A stretch of DNA of 64,000 nt, from assembly GCF_002938425.1 (NCBI RefSeq), contig NZ_POQU01000005.1, forward strand, positions 34,866-98,865. Direction: 5' to 3'. Each line of letters opens with the position of its first letter. Positions within the stretch are counted from its first letter, which is position 1. Below, piece after piece: positions 43,952-51,298 of the stretch. Position numbers and translations under genes: made by a program. Origin of the DNA: Blastococcus atacamensis (GTDB lineage: Bacteria; Actinomycetota; Actinomycetes; Mycobacteriales; Geodermatophilaceae). A model generated the notes under the pieces. That model was not told the origin of the DNA and made no database searches. It saw only the letters and a program-made list of their open reading frames with translations.

Positions 43952-44809
43952 GTGACCACACCGGCCCCCTCCGACGTCACCGTCGTCGTCATGTCCCGCG
44001 ACCGCCGGGACGACCTGCTCGCCACCCTCCCCCGGCACGAGGCGCCGGTCGTCCTGGTGGACAACGCCTCCACGGACGGCACGGTGGAGGCGGTGCGCGC
44101 GGCATGCCTCGGCGTCACCGTCGTGCCACTGCCGGAGAACGCGGGCTCTTACGCCCGCACCATCGGCGTGCAGCGCGCCGGCACCGAATTCGTCGCGTTC
44201 GCCGACGACGACTCCTGGTGGGCACCCGGCGACCTCGCCCGGGCGGCCGCGATCATGCGCGCCCATCCGCGGCTGGCCGTTCTGAACGCCCGGATCCTGG
44301 TCGGCCCCGAGGAACGGCTGGACCCGACCTGCGCGGAGATGGCGGGGAGCCCGCTCGGTACGCCGCCCGACCTCCCGGGGCCGGCGCTCCTGGGCTTCAT
44401 CGCCTGCGGGGCCATGGTGCGCACCGAGGCGTTCCTCGCCGTCGGTGGCTTCGACCGGGTCGTGCGCTTCCCCGGTGAGGAGGAACGGCTCTCCCTCGAC
44501 CTCGCCGCCGCCGGATGGGGCATGGCCTACGTCGACGAGGTGACCGTGCACCACCACCCCTCACCGCGCCGGGCCGCGCCCGATCAGCGCCGCACCGCGA
44601 TCTGGCGCAGCCGGGTGCTGACCGCGGTCATGCGCCAGCCCGCGCCGGAAGTCGGGCGAGTGGTGCTGCGGGCGCTGCGCACCGGTACGGCCGAGCGACG
44701 GGGGCTGCTGCGCGCGCTGCCCGACGTGCCGGCTGCCCTGCGCTCGCGCCGGCCGGTGCCCGTGGCCGTCCGGGAGCAACTGCGCGTCCTCGCCGGGAGC
44801 GGATCGTGA
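43952..44809 (+). CDS. GT2-family glycosyltransferase (first)
   Basis: A 285-residue GT-A fold glycosyltransferase: VTVVVMSRDRRDDLLATL, the nucleotide-binding VVLVDNASTDGTVEAVR, FVAFADDDSWWAPGDL (DxD-type) and the acceptor region GGFDRVVRFPGEEERLSLDLAAAG. GTG 43952 has AGGG 8 nt upstream. The next gene overlaps its stop by four bases (GTGA) and is a paralogue with about the same layout, so a tandem duplication is likely. Both may decorate cell-surface glycans or the surface protein upstream; this is inference. Confidence 0.9.
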   Translation: MTTPAPSDVTVVVMSRDRRDDLLATLPRHEAPVVLVDNASTDGTVEAVRAACLGVTVVPLPENAGSYARTIGVQRAGTEFVAFADDDSWWAPGDLARAAAIMRAHPRLAVLNARILVGPEERLDPTCAEMAGSPLGTPPDLPGPALLGFIACGAMVRTEAFLAVGGFDRVVRFPGEEERLSLDLAAAGWGMAYVDEVTVHHHPSPRRAAPDQRRTAIWRSRVLTAVMRQPAPEVGRVVLRALRTGTAERRGLLRALPDVPAALRSRRPVPVAVREQLRVLAGSGS

Positions 44810-45705
44810 CCGCGGATCCGCGGGTGGCCGTCGTGGTCATCACCCACCAGCGGCGGGACGAGCTGCTGCTGGCCGTGGAACGTCTGCTGGCGTTGCCCGA
44901 GCGACCGCACGTGGTCGTCGTCGACAACGGCTCCACCGATGGCACGGCCGATGCGGTTCGCGAGCGGTTCCCGCAGGTCGAGCTGATCGCCAGTCCGGAG
45001 AACCTGGGTGCCGTGGGCCGCAACGTCGGGGTGGCCCGGCTGGACACCGACTACGTCGCCTTCTGCGACGACGACACCTGGTGGGAGCCGGGCTCGCTGC
45101 GCACCGCCGCCGACGTGCTCGACGCGCACCCGCGGCTGGCCGTCGTGACCGCTCGGATCCTCGTCGAACCCGGCGGCCGCGAGGACCCGATCGTGCCGGA
45201 GCTGCGCGACTCCCCCGTCCGGGGCGCCCCGTGGTTACCCGGACCGGCGCTCGGCTCGTTCCTCGCCGGCGCGTCGGTGGTGCGGCGCGAGGCGTTCGAG
45301 GCGGTCGGCGGCTTCTCCGAACGGCTGTGGCTGGGCGGCGAGGAAGAACTCATGGCCGGCGACCTGGCCGCGGCCGGCTGGGAGCTCTGCTACCTGCCGC
45401 AGCTCACCGTGCACCACCAGGCGAGCTCCGCCCGCGACCCTCACCGGCGGCGGGCCGACGGCATCCGCAACACGCTCTGGACGACGTGGCTGCGGCGCCC
45501 GATCCGCCCCGCCGCGCGCCGCACGCTGCACCTGCTGCGCTCGGTTCCGCGCGATCGGGTCACGGCGCGCGGTCTGCTGGCCGCCGTGTGCGGACTGCCG
45601 TGGGTGGTGCGCGAGCGCCGGGTGCTCCCAGCGCACGCCGAGGCACGGTTCGCCGCTCTCGAGGAGGCGCAGCGCACGTCGACCGCCCGCCGCTACGTCA
45701 GCTAG
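44806..45705 (+). CDS. GT2-family glycosyltransferase (second)
   Basis: A 299-residue paralogue of the previous gene: VAVVVITHQRRDELLLAVERL, VVVVDNGSTDGTADAVRERF, YVAFCDDDTWWEPGSL and GGFSERLWLGGEEELMAGDLAAAG. The C-terminal Arg-rich region (RRPIRPAARRTLHLLRSVPRDRV) parallels the first. GTG 44806 overlaps the first gene's stop (GTGA). It ends before a 17-bp-stem hairpin shared with the convergent gene. Confidence 0.9.
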   Translation: MTADPRVAVVVITHQRRDELLLAVERLLALPERPHVVVVDNGSTDGTADAVRERFPQVELIASPENLGAVGRNVGVARLDTDYVAFCDDDTWWEPGSLRTAADVLDAHPRLAVVTARILVEPGGREDPIVPELRDSPVRGAPWLPGPALGSFLAGASVVRREAFEAVGGFSERLWLGGEEELMAGDLAAAGWELCYLPQLTVHHQASSARDPHRRRADGIRNTLWTTWLRRPIRPAARRTLHLLRSVPRDRVTARGLLAAVCGLPWVVRERRVLPAHAEARFAALEEAQRTSTARRYVS

Positions 45706-45718
45706 CCCTCCACCTCGG

Positions 45719-45775
45719 GCATGGGAAGCGATACATGCGTCTCGCGGGCCCCAACGGGTGTATCGCTTCCCATGC
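45719..45775. terminator. Bidirectional hairpin, 17-bp perfect stem
   Basis: GCATGGGAAGCGATACA and its exact complement TGTATCGCTTCCCATGC around a 23-nt loop. It sits between convergent stops at 45705 and 45776 and leaves no room for anything else. Confidence 0.7.
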
Positions 45776-46120
45776 TCAGCGGGCGCAGTCGATGCAGGTG
45801 CGGGCGGTCGGGCGGGCGGCCAGCCGCTCCGGCGCGATCGGGCGGCCGCAGGTCTCGCACCGGCCGTAGGTCCCGGCCTCCACCGCGGTGACGGCGACGT
45901 CGACATCGGCCAGCCGGCGGCGTGCCTGGTCCAGGAGAGCGGCGACCTGCTGGCGCTCGAACGCGATCGTCGCACCCTCGGGGTCGTGCTCGTCGTCGGC
46001 GTTCGACGACTTCGACGCCGCCACGACCTCGTCGAACATCCGGGTCAGCGCCTCGATCTGCGCCTGCGCGGCCGCCCGCTCCGCGCCCAGCGGGTTCTCC
46101 GGCCCCGTCCGGAGGCTCAT
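45776..46120 (-). CDS. DksA/TraR C4-type zinc finger protein
   Basis: A 114-residue protein with a coiled-coil N-terminal part (RAAAQAQIEALTRMFDEVV) and a C-terminal zinc finger CETCGRPIAPERLAA then TCIDCAR (CX2C...CX2C). Members bind RNA polymerase through the secondary channel and affect transcription; regulatory role is inferred. The only plausible start is ATG 46120, inside the dispersed repeat and overlapping the methyltransferase stop codon (ATGA). The coding start therefore comes from the repeat. Confidence 0.8.
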   Translation of the reverse strand: MSLRTGPENPLGAERAAAQAQIEALTRMFDEVVAASKSSNADDEHDPEGATIAFERQQVAALLDQARRRLADVDVAVTAVEAGTYGRCETCGRPIAPERLAARPTARTCIDCAR

Positions 46121-46156
46121 CCCGAGATTGCGAGGGGTGAGAGGGACGGGGTCCTC
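46101..46156 (-). repeat. Dispersed stop-codon-associated repeat, copy 6
   Basis: 56 bp with intact outer arms (GGACCCCGTCC and GGACGGGGCC) and the core TCGCAATCTCGGGATG. It encodes the methyltransferase C-terminus and the start of the DksA-like gene. Confidence 0.75.
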
Positions 46157-46788
46157 CTGCGACGCAGCAGCCGCAGCGACCCGGTGCCCGGCAGCTCCTC
46201 GAAGTCCCCGCTCCCCAGCACCCGGGTGTAGACCCCGTAGGGCGCCTGCCCGCCGTCCGCCGGATCCGGGAAGACGTCGTGGATGGCCAGCGTGCCGCCG
46301 ACCGCCAGCTTGGCCACCCACGCGTCCTGGTCCCGGCGCGCGGACTCCTCGGTGTGGCTGCCGTCGAGGAAGAGCAGGGCGAGCGGCGCCGTCCACAGCG
46401 GGGCCAGTGTCTCCGACCGGGTGACCACCGCGATCACGACGTCCTCCGCGCCGGCCTGGGCGATGGTGCGGCGGAAGTTCGGCAGGGTGTCGATCCGCCC
46501 GACGGCGGGGTCGACCAGCGACGGGTCGTGGTACTCCCAGCCGGGTTGGTGCTCCTCCGAGCCGCGGTGGTGGTCGACGGTGACCACGAGCCGGCCGGTC
46601 TCCCGGGCAGCCGCGGCCAGGTACAGCGCCGACTTGCCCATCCAGGTGCCGATTTCGAGCAGCGGCCCGGGCACGGCGACGGTCCGCGCCGCCTCGTAGA
46701 GGGCCCGCCCTTCGTCGTCGGGCATGAACCCGGGAGCGGCCTGGGCTGCGACGAGGAGTTCGGTGCTCACGGGCACAGCCTGGCTCAT
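46117..46788 (-). CDS. Class I SAM-dependent methyltransferase (O-methyltransferase-like)
   Basis: A 223-residue enzyme with motif I LLEIGTWMGKSALYLAAA, VVTVDHHRGSEEHQPGWEY after strand two, LALLFLDGSHTEESARRD and GGTLAIHDVFPDP. The pattern resembles macrocin/catechol O-methyltransferase-like families. Its last 14 or so residues (RTPSLSPLAISG) come from the repeat at 46101-46156; without it the protein would probably end near the RLLRRR. ATG 46788 overlaps the YibE/F stop by four bases (ATGA). Confidence 0.85.
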   Translation of the reverse strand: MSQAVPVSTELLVAAQAAPGFMPDDEGRALYEAARTVAVPGPLLEIGTWMGKSALYLAAAARETGRLVVTVDHHRGSEEHQPGWEYHDPSLVDPAVGRIDTLPNFRRTIAQAGAEDVVIAVVTRSETLAPLWTAPLALLFLDGSHTEESARRDQDAWVAKLAVGGTLAIHDVFPDPADGGQAPYGVYTRVLGSGDFEELPGTGSLRLLRRRRTPSLSPLAISG

Positions 46789-48053
46789 CGGGCGAACCGC
46801 GTCCGCAGCGCGGTCAGCCGGCGATCGGTCGCGGCCCCGGCCTCGGTGTCGGCTGCCTTGGCGAAGAACGCCCCGGTCGCGGTGGTGACCGGCACCGCGA
46901 GCACCAGCGCGATGGCGCCGACGAGGGTGCGGATGACCTCTTCGGCCAGCCCGGAGGAGGTCAGGACCACCCACCCGGGCTGGTCGTAGAGCTCGAAGAG
47001 CAGCAGCAGCGGCAGCGCCGCTCCGGCGTAGGCGAAGACGATCGTGTAGACGGTGGAGGCGATGTGGTCCCGGCCCACGGCCATTCCCCGCGTGTAGAGC
47101 TCCCGCCACGTCATCGACGAGTCCACTTCGTGCAGCTGCCAGATCGCCGAGGCCTGGGTGATCGTCACGTCGTTGAGCACGCCCAGCCCGGCGACGACGA
47201 TGCCGGCGAGCACCAGACCGGAGAAGTCGATGGTCGGGTCGAAGTTGTTCAGCGTCGTCGTCTCCTCGCTGGTCAGGCCGGTGAGCCGGGCCGTCGCCAC
47301 GGCGAGCGAGCCGAGGACCGCGACCAGCGAGAGCCCGAACAGGGTGCCGACCAGCGCGGTCGTCGTGCGGGCCGAGAACCCGTGCGCGAGGTAGAGGACG
47401 ACGAACATGATCGCCGCGGAGCCGACCAGGCTGACCATCGCGGGCGAGTCGTAGGCCAGCAGCCCGGGCAGCACGAACTGCAGCAGCACGAAGAAGGCGA
47501 AGGCCAGGCCGACCAGCGAGGCAAGTCCGCGCCACCGGGCCACCAGGCCGACCACCACCGCGAAGGCGACGGCGAGGCCGATGATCGGCACGTCGCGCTG
47601 GTAGTCGTAGAACTGGTACGACGGGCCGCCCTCGGCGGCGGGGTCGCGGGTCAGGACCAGCGTGTCGCCCTCCTCCACCCCGCTGGCCACGACGTCGGAC
47701 TGCAGGTCGACCGACTGGTAGTCGCCCGTGCCCTCGCCGTCGAGGATCTCCACCACCGCGCGGGCGCAGTCGGCCGGCCTGCCCTCGGGGTCACCGCAGT
47801 CGTAGGTCTCGACCGACACCACTTCCCCGTCGGGATAGGTGGTGCCCGGCGGCAGATAGGTGGCGGCGACCTCCTGCGCCCGTGTCGGCTCGCCGGAGGG
47901 CCACAGCACGAACAGCCCGATGACCGTGGCGAGGCCGACGGGGACCAGCAGCAGGAGCATCAGCCACACGGCCCGGCGGCGGCGCCCCAGCGCCTCCTCG
48001 GTGGGCGGCGGGGCGTCCGGATCGGGTCCGTGGCTGTGGGCGTGAGACGACAC
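46785..48053 (-). CDS. YibE/F-family membrane protein
   Basis: A 422-residue protein with an N-terminal His/Asp/Pro-rich tail, a first transmembrane helix (VWLMLLLLVPVGLATVIGLFV), an extracytoplasmic domain (about 50-150), and seven more helices with the YibE/F core: LASLVGLAFAFFVLLQFVLPG, GLGVLNDVTITQASAIWQLHE and GRDHIASTVYTIVFAYAGAALPLLLL. Function unknown; predicted transporter. GTG 48053 is the start. It begins an operon of at least three genes (this, methyltransferase, DksA-like). Confidence 0.9.
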   Translation of the reverse strand: MSSHAHSHGPDPDAPPPTEEALGRRRRAVWLMLLLLVPVGLATVIGLFVLWPSGEPTRAQEVAATYLPPGTTYPDGEVVSVETYDCGDPEGRPADCARAVVEILDGEGTGDYQSVDLQSDVVASGVEEGDTLVLTRDPAAEGGPSYQFYDYQRDVPIIGLAVAFAVVVGLVARWRGLASLVGLAFAFFVLLQFVLPGLLAYDSPAMVSLVGSAAIMFVVLYLAHGFSARTTTALVGTLFGLSLVAVLGSLAVATARLTGLTSEETTTLNNFDPTIDFSGLVLAGIVVAGLGVLNDVTITQASAIWQLHEVDSSMTWRELYTRGMAVGRDHIASTVYTIVFAYAGAALPLLLLFELYDQPGWVVLTSSGLAEEVIRTLVGAIALVLAVPVTTATGAFFAKAADTEAGAATDRRLTALRTRFAR

Positions 48054-48100
48054 CCGGTCAGGCTAGGAGGCGCACCGCCCCGGGGCCGCCCCGACACCGG

Positions 48101-48574
48101 TCAGGAGTGGTCGGCCGGTCCCGGGGGTCCACCGTCGCCCGTGGCCTCCGCGGTGACCTCGCCGTCGGCCTGCACCACGGTGAACCGGTGCCACAGCCCG
48201 GTCAGCTGCAGCGGGCGGGTCACCGTCGACGGCGGTTCCACCAGGGCCACCTCGATCGCCCGCGGCACGGCCATCTTCTGCAGCTGCACGAGCACCGCCA
48301 GGCCGGCCGAGTTCATGAAACCGACCTGGGCCAGGTGCAGCTCCACCCGGCGGAGTCCGTGATCGGCGAGCAGCAGGTCGGTGAGCGTCCGGACCAGCGG
48401 CCGTCGGGCGGCCTCGGTCAGCTCACCGCTGATGGTGAGCCGGACCGTCTCACCGTCCACCTCGTGCTGAACGCGTGGCTCGGTGCCCGGCGTGTCGTCG
48501 GCGGGCGGGGTCTGCGGCTGGCCGCCGGTCGTCTCGTCCACGCCGTGCCACTGCCCCGTCGGCTCCCGGTTCAC
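48101..48574 (-). CDS. STAS-domain anti-sigma factor antagonist
   Basis: A 157-residue protein with an N-terminal low-complexity tail and a STAS domain (about 45-140): VRLTISGELTEAARRPLVRTLTDLLL, VELHLAQVGFMNSAGLAVLVQLQKMA. The Ser in FMNSAG is the usual phosphorylation site. Such proteins sequester anti-sigma kinases; no partner kinase gene is in the window. The start is probably the GTG at 48574, or an in-frame one later. Confidence 0.87.
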   Translation of the reverse strand: MNREPTGQWHGVDETTGGQPQTPPADDTPGTEPRVQHEVDGETVRLTISGELTEAARRPLVRTLTDLLLADHGLRRVELHLAQVGFMNSAGLAVLVQLQKMAVPRAIEVALVEPPSTVTRPLQLTGLWHRFTVVQADGEVTAEATGDGGPPGPADHS

Positions 48575-48633
48575 GCACGCGGTCGACGATCGGCTCCGGG
48601 AGGACGGTGCGGAACATTTTTGCCTCGCAGACG

Positions 48634-48662
48634 TTTACCTGGCTGCGCCAACGAGGTAATCT
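48634..48662 (+). promoter_or_regulatory. Predicted hsp20 promoter
   Basis: TTTACC (48634-48639), a 17-nt spacer and TAATCT (48657-48662), 69 nt before the hsp20 ATG. Reasonable sigma-70 spacing. Confidence 0.5.
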
Positions 48663-48731
48663 CCAGTCGCCACTAGAGGTTCCACCTCGGGCAGCGAACA
48701 CCAGTTCCTTCATCCCATGGAGGTTCCAGCC

Positions 48732-49217
48732 ATGATGCTGACCGCGTACGACCCGTTCGCCGCCACGTCCGCCGCGTTCCGCGCGCTGGACCAGCTCACC
48801 GGCCGCAGCGGGTCCTCGACCGCCCGCCCGCTGTCGGGCATGCCGATGGACGCCTACCGGGTGGGTGACAACTTCGTCGCCCACTTCGACCTCCCCGGCG
48901 TCGACCCGGGCTCGATCGACCTGTCGGTCGAGGGCAACACCCTCACCGTCAGCGCTGAACGCTCGGTCCCGCAGCTGGAGGGCGCGGAGTGGTCGGCGGC
49001 CGAGCGACCGTTCGGCAGCTACACCCGCCAGCTCGTGCTGGGTCGCAGCCTCGACACCGATCGGCTCGAGGCCAGCTACCACGACGGGGTGCTGACCCTC
49101 AGCATCCCGGTGGCCGAGAAGGCGCGGGCCCGCAAGATCACGGTGACCCGCGCGGACACGCCGGCCGCCGTCGAGGCGCGCACCATCGAGGGCGAGCAGG
49201 CGGCGGTCGAGAGCTGA
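48732..49217 (+). CDS. Hsp20/alpha-crystallin family small heat-shock protein
   Basis: A 161-residue small chaperone. The alpha-crystallin domain runs about 35-130: MDAYRVGDNFVAHFDLPGVDPGSIDLSVEGNTLTVSAERS, FGSYTRQLVLG and YHDGVLTLSIPVAEKARARKI. The IxI-like end is IEGEQAAVES. ATG 48732 has GGAGG 8 nt upstream; an earlier in-frame ATG (48717) is possible. A MerR-type regulator follows after a terminator. Confidence 0.93.
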   Translation: MMLTAYDPFAATSAAFRALDQLTGRSGSSTARPLSGMPMDAYRVGDNFVAHFDLPGVDPGSIDLSVEGNTLTVSAERSVPQLEGAEWSAAERPFGSYTRQLVLGRSLDTDRLEASYHDGVLTLSIPVAEKARARKITVTRADTPAAVEARTIEGEQAAVES

Positions 49218-49239
49218 TCGCCCCGCCGCGAGGCGACGT

Positions 49240-49275
49240 CGCAGGGGCCGGATCCGCGCGGGTCCGGCCCCTGCG
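49240..49275 (+). terminator. hsp20 terminator hairpin
   Basis: CGCAGGGGCCGGA and its complement (13 bp) around a 10-nt loop, 22 nt after the hsp20 stop. Confidence 0.7.
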
Positions 49276-49412
49276 TCGCATCCGGACCTCCGCCGACCCG
49301 CCGCCGGCGATGTGCGCGGAGGATGCACGTCGGAGCGAGGGCCACCCCCTCCGCGTACATCGCCCAGCCCGGAGCCGGGCACCCACCAGGACACCGACGA
49401 CGGGAGCGCGCC

Positions 49413-49751
49413 GTGGACATCGAGGACGGAGCGTCGCCCGGTGACCCCTTGGGCCGGCTCGACGATCCCGACTACCCGGCACTGACGATGAGCCAGGCCG
49501 CAGAGCTGCTGGGCGTCCAGGCAGCCTTCCTGCGCAGCCTCGACGGCTCCGGGGTCCTGCACCCCCATCGGTCACGCGGTGGTCACCGCCGCTACTCGCG
49601 CCAGCAGCTCGTCCTCGCCGCCCGGGTGCGGGTGCTGCTCGACGACGGCCACTCGCTCGCATCGGCGGAGGTCATCGTCGGCCTGCAGGACGAGCTCGCC
49701 TCCGCCCGTGCCGATCTCGACCGCCTGGCAGGTCGACACAAGGAACCCTAG
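49413..49751 (+). CDS. MerR-family HTH regulator
   Basis: A 112-residue protein with an N-terminal acidic stretch and a MerR-type winged helix: LTMSQAAELLGVQAAFLRSLDG, GVLHPHRSRGGHRRYSRQQLV, then a dimer helix (ASAEVIVGLQDELASARADLDRLAG). It resembles HspR-like members and follows hsp20, so it may repress the heat-shock gene, but no HspR operator was found. GTG 49413 has GGGAG 7 nt upstream. Its stop codon lies inside the CsoR operator candidate. Confidence 0.82.
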   Translation: MDIEDGASPGDPLGRLDDPDYPALTMSQAAELLGVQAAFLRSLDGSGVLHPHRSRGGHRRYSRQQLVLAARVRVLLDDGHSLASAEVIVGLQDELASARADLDRLAGRHKEP

Positions 49752-49765
49752 GGGGGTACGGTTCC
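49742..49765 (+). promoter_or_regulatory. CsoR operator candidate
   Basis: GGAACC and GGTTCC form a 6-bp inverted repeat around the core CTAGGGGGGTAC. The GC-rich pseudo-palindromic G-tract is characteristic of CsoR sites. It lies 41 nt before the csoR start and overlaps the end of the MerR gene. Confidence 0.5.
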
Positions 49766-49806
49766 TCCGGAGCCGCAGGACCGCGGCGCCGTCAGGAGGG
49801 CACCTC

Positions 49807-50127
49807 GTGGAGACTGCGGAGACCGGCTGCGCCGGCCACGACCACGCGCACGGCTACATCCACCGCAAGGACGACTACCTCAAGCGGTTGCGCCGGATCG
49901 AGGGGCAGGCCCGCGGTCTGCAGCGGATGGTCGAGGACGAGAAGTACTGCATCGACATCCTCACCCAGGTCGCGGCGATGACCAAGGCGCTGCAGGCGGT
50001 CTCCCTGGGCCTGCTCGAGGAGCACCTCAGCCACTGCGTCGTCGACGCCGCCAAGGCCGGTGGCCGCGAGGCCGAGGAGAAGGTGCGTGAGGCCACCCAG
50101 GCCATCGCGCGGCTCGTCCGTTCCTGA
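49807..50127 (+). CDS. csoR: Copper-sensing transcriptional repressor CsoR
   Basis: A 106-residue all-helical repressor (DUF156). The Cu(I) ligands are all present and spaced as in M. tuberculosis CsoR: Cys48 in EKYCIDIL, His73 and Cys77 in EEHLSHCVVDA (25 and 4 residues apart). YLKRLRRIEGQARGLQRMVE is the family signature. Start GTG 49807 has GGAGG about 8 nt upstream. It heads a copper operon with copZ, a secreted protein and copA, and probably regulates it through the site at 49742-49765. Confidence 0.95.
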   Translation: METAETGCAGHDHAHGYIHRKDDYLKRLRRIEGQARGLQRMVEDEKYCIDILTQVAAMTKALQAVSLGLLEEHLSHCVVDAAKAGGREAEEKVREATQAIARLVRS

Positions 50128-50154
50128 CCACCCCCCACCCGAGAGGAAGCTCCC

Positions 50155-50367
50155 GTGAGCAGCACCGCCAGCTACACCGTCACCGGCATGACCTGCGGGC
50201 ACTGCGTCACCGCCGTCACCGAGGAGGTCTCGGCGCTCCCCGGCGTGACCGACGTCGACGTCGACCTCGCCACCGGTGGCCTGACCGTCACCAGCGAGCA
50301 GCCGGTCGACGAGTCCGCCGTCCGCGCCGCCGTCGAGGAAGCCGGATACGAGGTGAGCGGCCGCTGA
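50155..50367 (+). CDS. copZ: Copper chaperone CopZ (heavy-metal-associated domain)
   Basis: A 70-residue HMA domain: SYTVTGMTCGHCVTAV with the MTCGHC Cu(I) motif, then VDVDLATGGLTVTSEQPVDESAVRAAVEEAGYEV. It hands Cu(I) to the ATPase encoded two genes on. GTG 50155 has a GAGAGGAAG ribosome site nearby. 28 nt after csoR, so part of the same operon. Confidence 0.95.
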   Translation: MSSTASYTVTGMTCGHCVTAVTEEVSALPGVTDVDVDLATGGLTVTSEQPVDESAVRAAVEEAGYEVSGR

Positions 50368-50380
50368 CGCGGCCGATGCC

Positions 50381-51298
50381 ATGAACACCCCCCTGCGCGT
50401 CGCGGCGTTCACGCTGGGTCTGGTCGCCGTCTTCGGCGCGGCCGTCGGCGTGGGCGCCGCGGTCGGGCCGTTCGGCACCGCGACCGAGTCGTCACCGGCG
50501 CACACCGAGAGCGCGCACGGCGGCGGGAGCCATGCCGCAGCCGGTCACGCCGAGGCGGCCGACGCCGGTCCCGGCGGGCTCCAGGTGAGCGAGGACGGCT
50601 ACACGCTGGCACTGGCGTCGAGCACCGCAGCGGCCGGTCCGGCCACGCCCATCGCCTTCCAGATCCTCGGGCCCGACGGCTCCGCCGTCAGCGCCTACGA
50701 CCGCGAGCACGACGTCGACCTGCACCTCGTGGCGGTCCGGCGCGACCTCACCGGTTACCAGCACGTACACCCCGAGCTCGGCGCCGACGGCGTCTGGCGG
50801 GCACCGCTGGCGCTGGACCCCGGCACCTGGCGGCTGTTCGCCGACTTCTCCCCGGCGGCCGACGGGGAGAACCGGACGCTCGGCGCCGACCTGGCCGTCG
50901 CCGGGTCCTACGAGCCCAGCCCGCTGCCCGCGCCGTCGACGGTCGCCGACGTGGACGGCTACACGGTGGTCCTCTCCGGTGAGCTCACGCCGGGCAGCGA
51001 GTCCGAGCTCACGCTCGCCGTCAGCCGCGACGGCGTTCCGGTGACCGATCTGCAGCCCTACCTCGGCGCCTACGGCCACCTCGTCGCCCTGCGCGAGGGC
51101 GACCTGGGCTACCTGCACGTCCACCCCGGAGAGCCCGACGACGGCCGCGCACCGGCACCCGGGCCGCACGTCCGCTTCGCCACCACAGCACCCACTGCGG
51201 GCACCTACCGGCTGTTCCTCGACTTCCGCCACGGCGACGTCGTCCGCACCGCCGCGTTCACGGTGACCGTCGAGGCCCACGAGGAGCACGGGTCATGA
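50381..51298 (+). CDS. Membrane-anchored His-rich protein of the copper operon
   Basis: A 305-residue protein with an N-terminal transmembrane anchor ([23 protein letters not shown]), a His-rich stretch ([18 protein letters not shown]) and two beta-rich repeats with a repeated HLVA...YxHVHP...GTWRLF/GTYRLF pattern (residues about 115-150 and 220-270). The HVHP motifs with conserved His suggest copper binding outside the cell. It is placed between copZ and copA; its stop overlaps the copA ATG by four bases. Exact function is unknown. Confidence 0.8.
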   Translation: MNTPLRVAAFTLGLVAVFGAAVGVGAAVGPFGTATESSPAHTESAHGGGSHAAAGHAEAADAGPGGLQVSEDGYTLALASSTAAAGPATPIAFQILGPDGSAVSAYDREHDVDLHLVAVRRDLTGYQHVHPELGADGVWRAPLALDPGTWRLFADFSPAADGENRTLGADLAVAGSYEPSPLPAPSTVADVDGYTVVLSGELTPGSESELTLAVSRDGVPVTDLQPYLGAYGHLVALREGDLGYLHVHPGEPDDGRAPAPGPHVRFATTAPTAGTYRLFLDFRHGDVVRTAAFTVTVEAHEEHGS

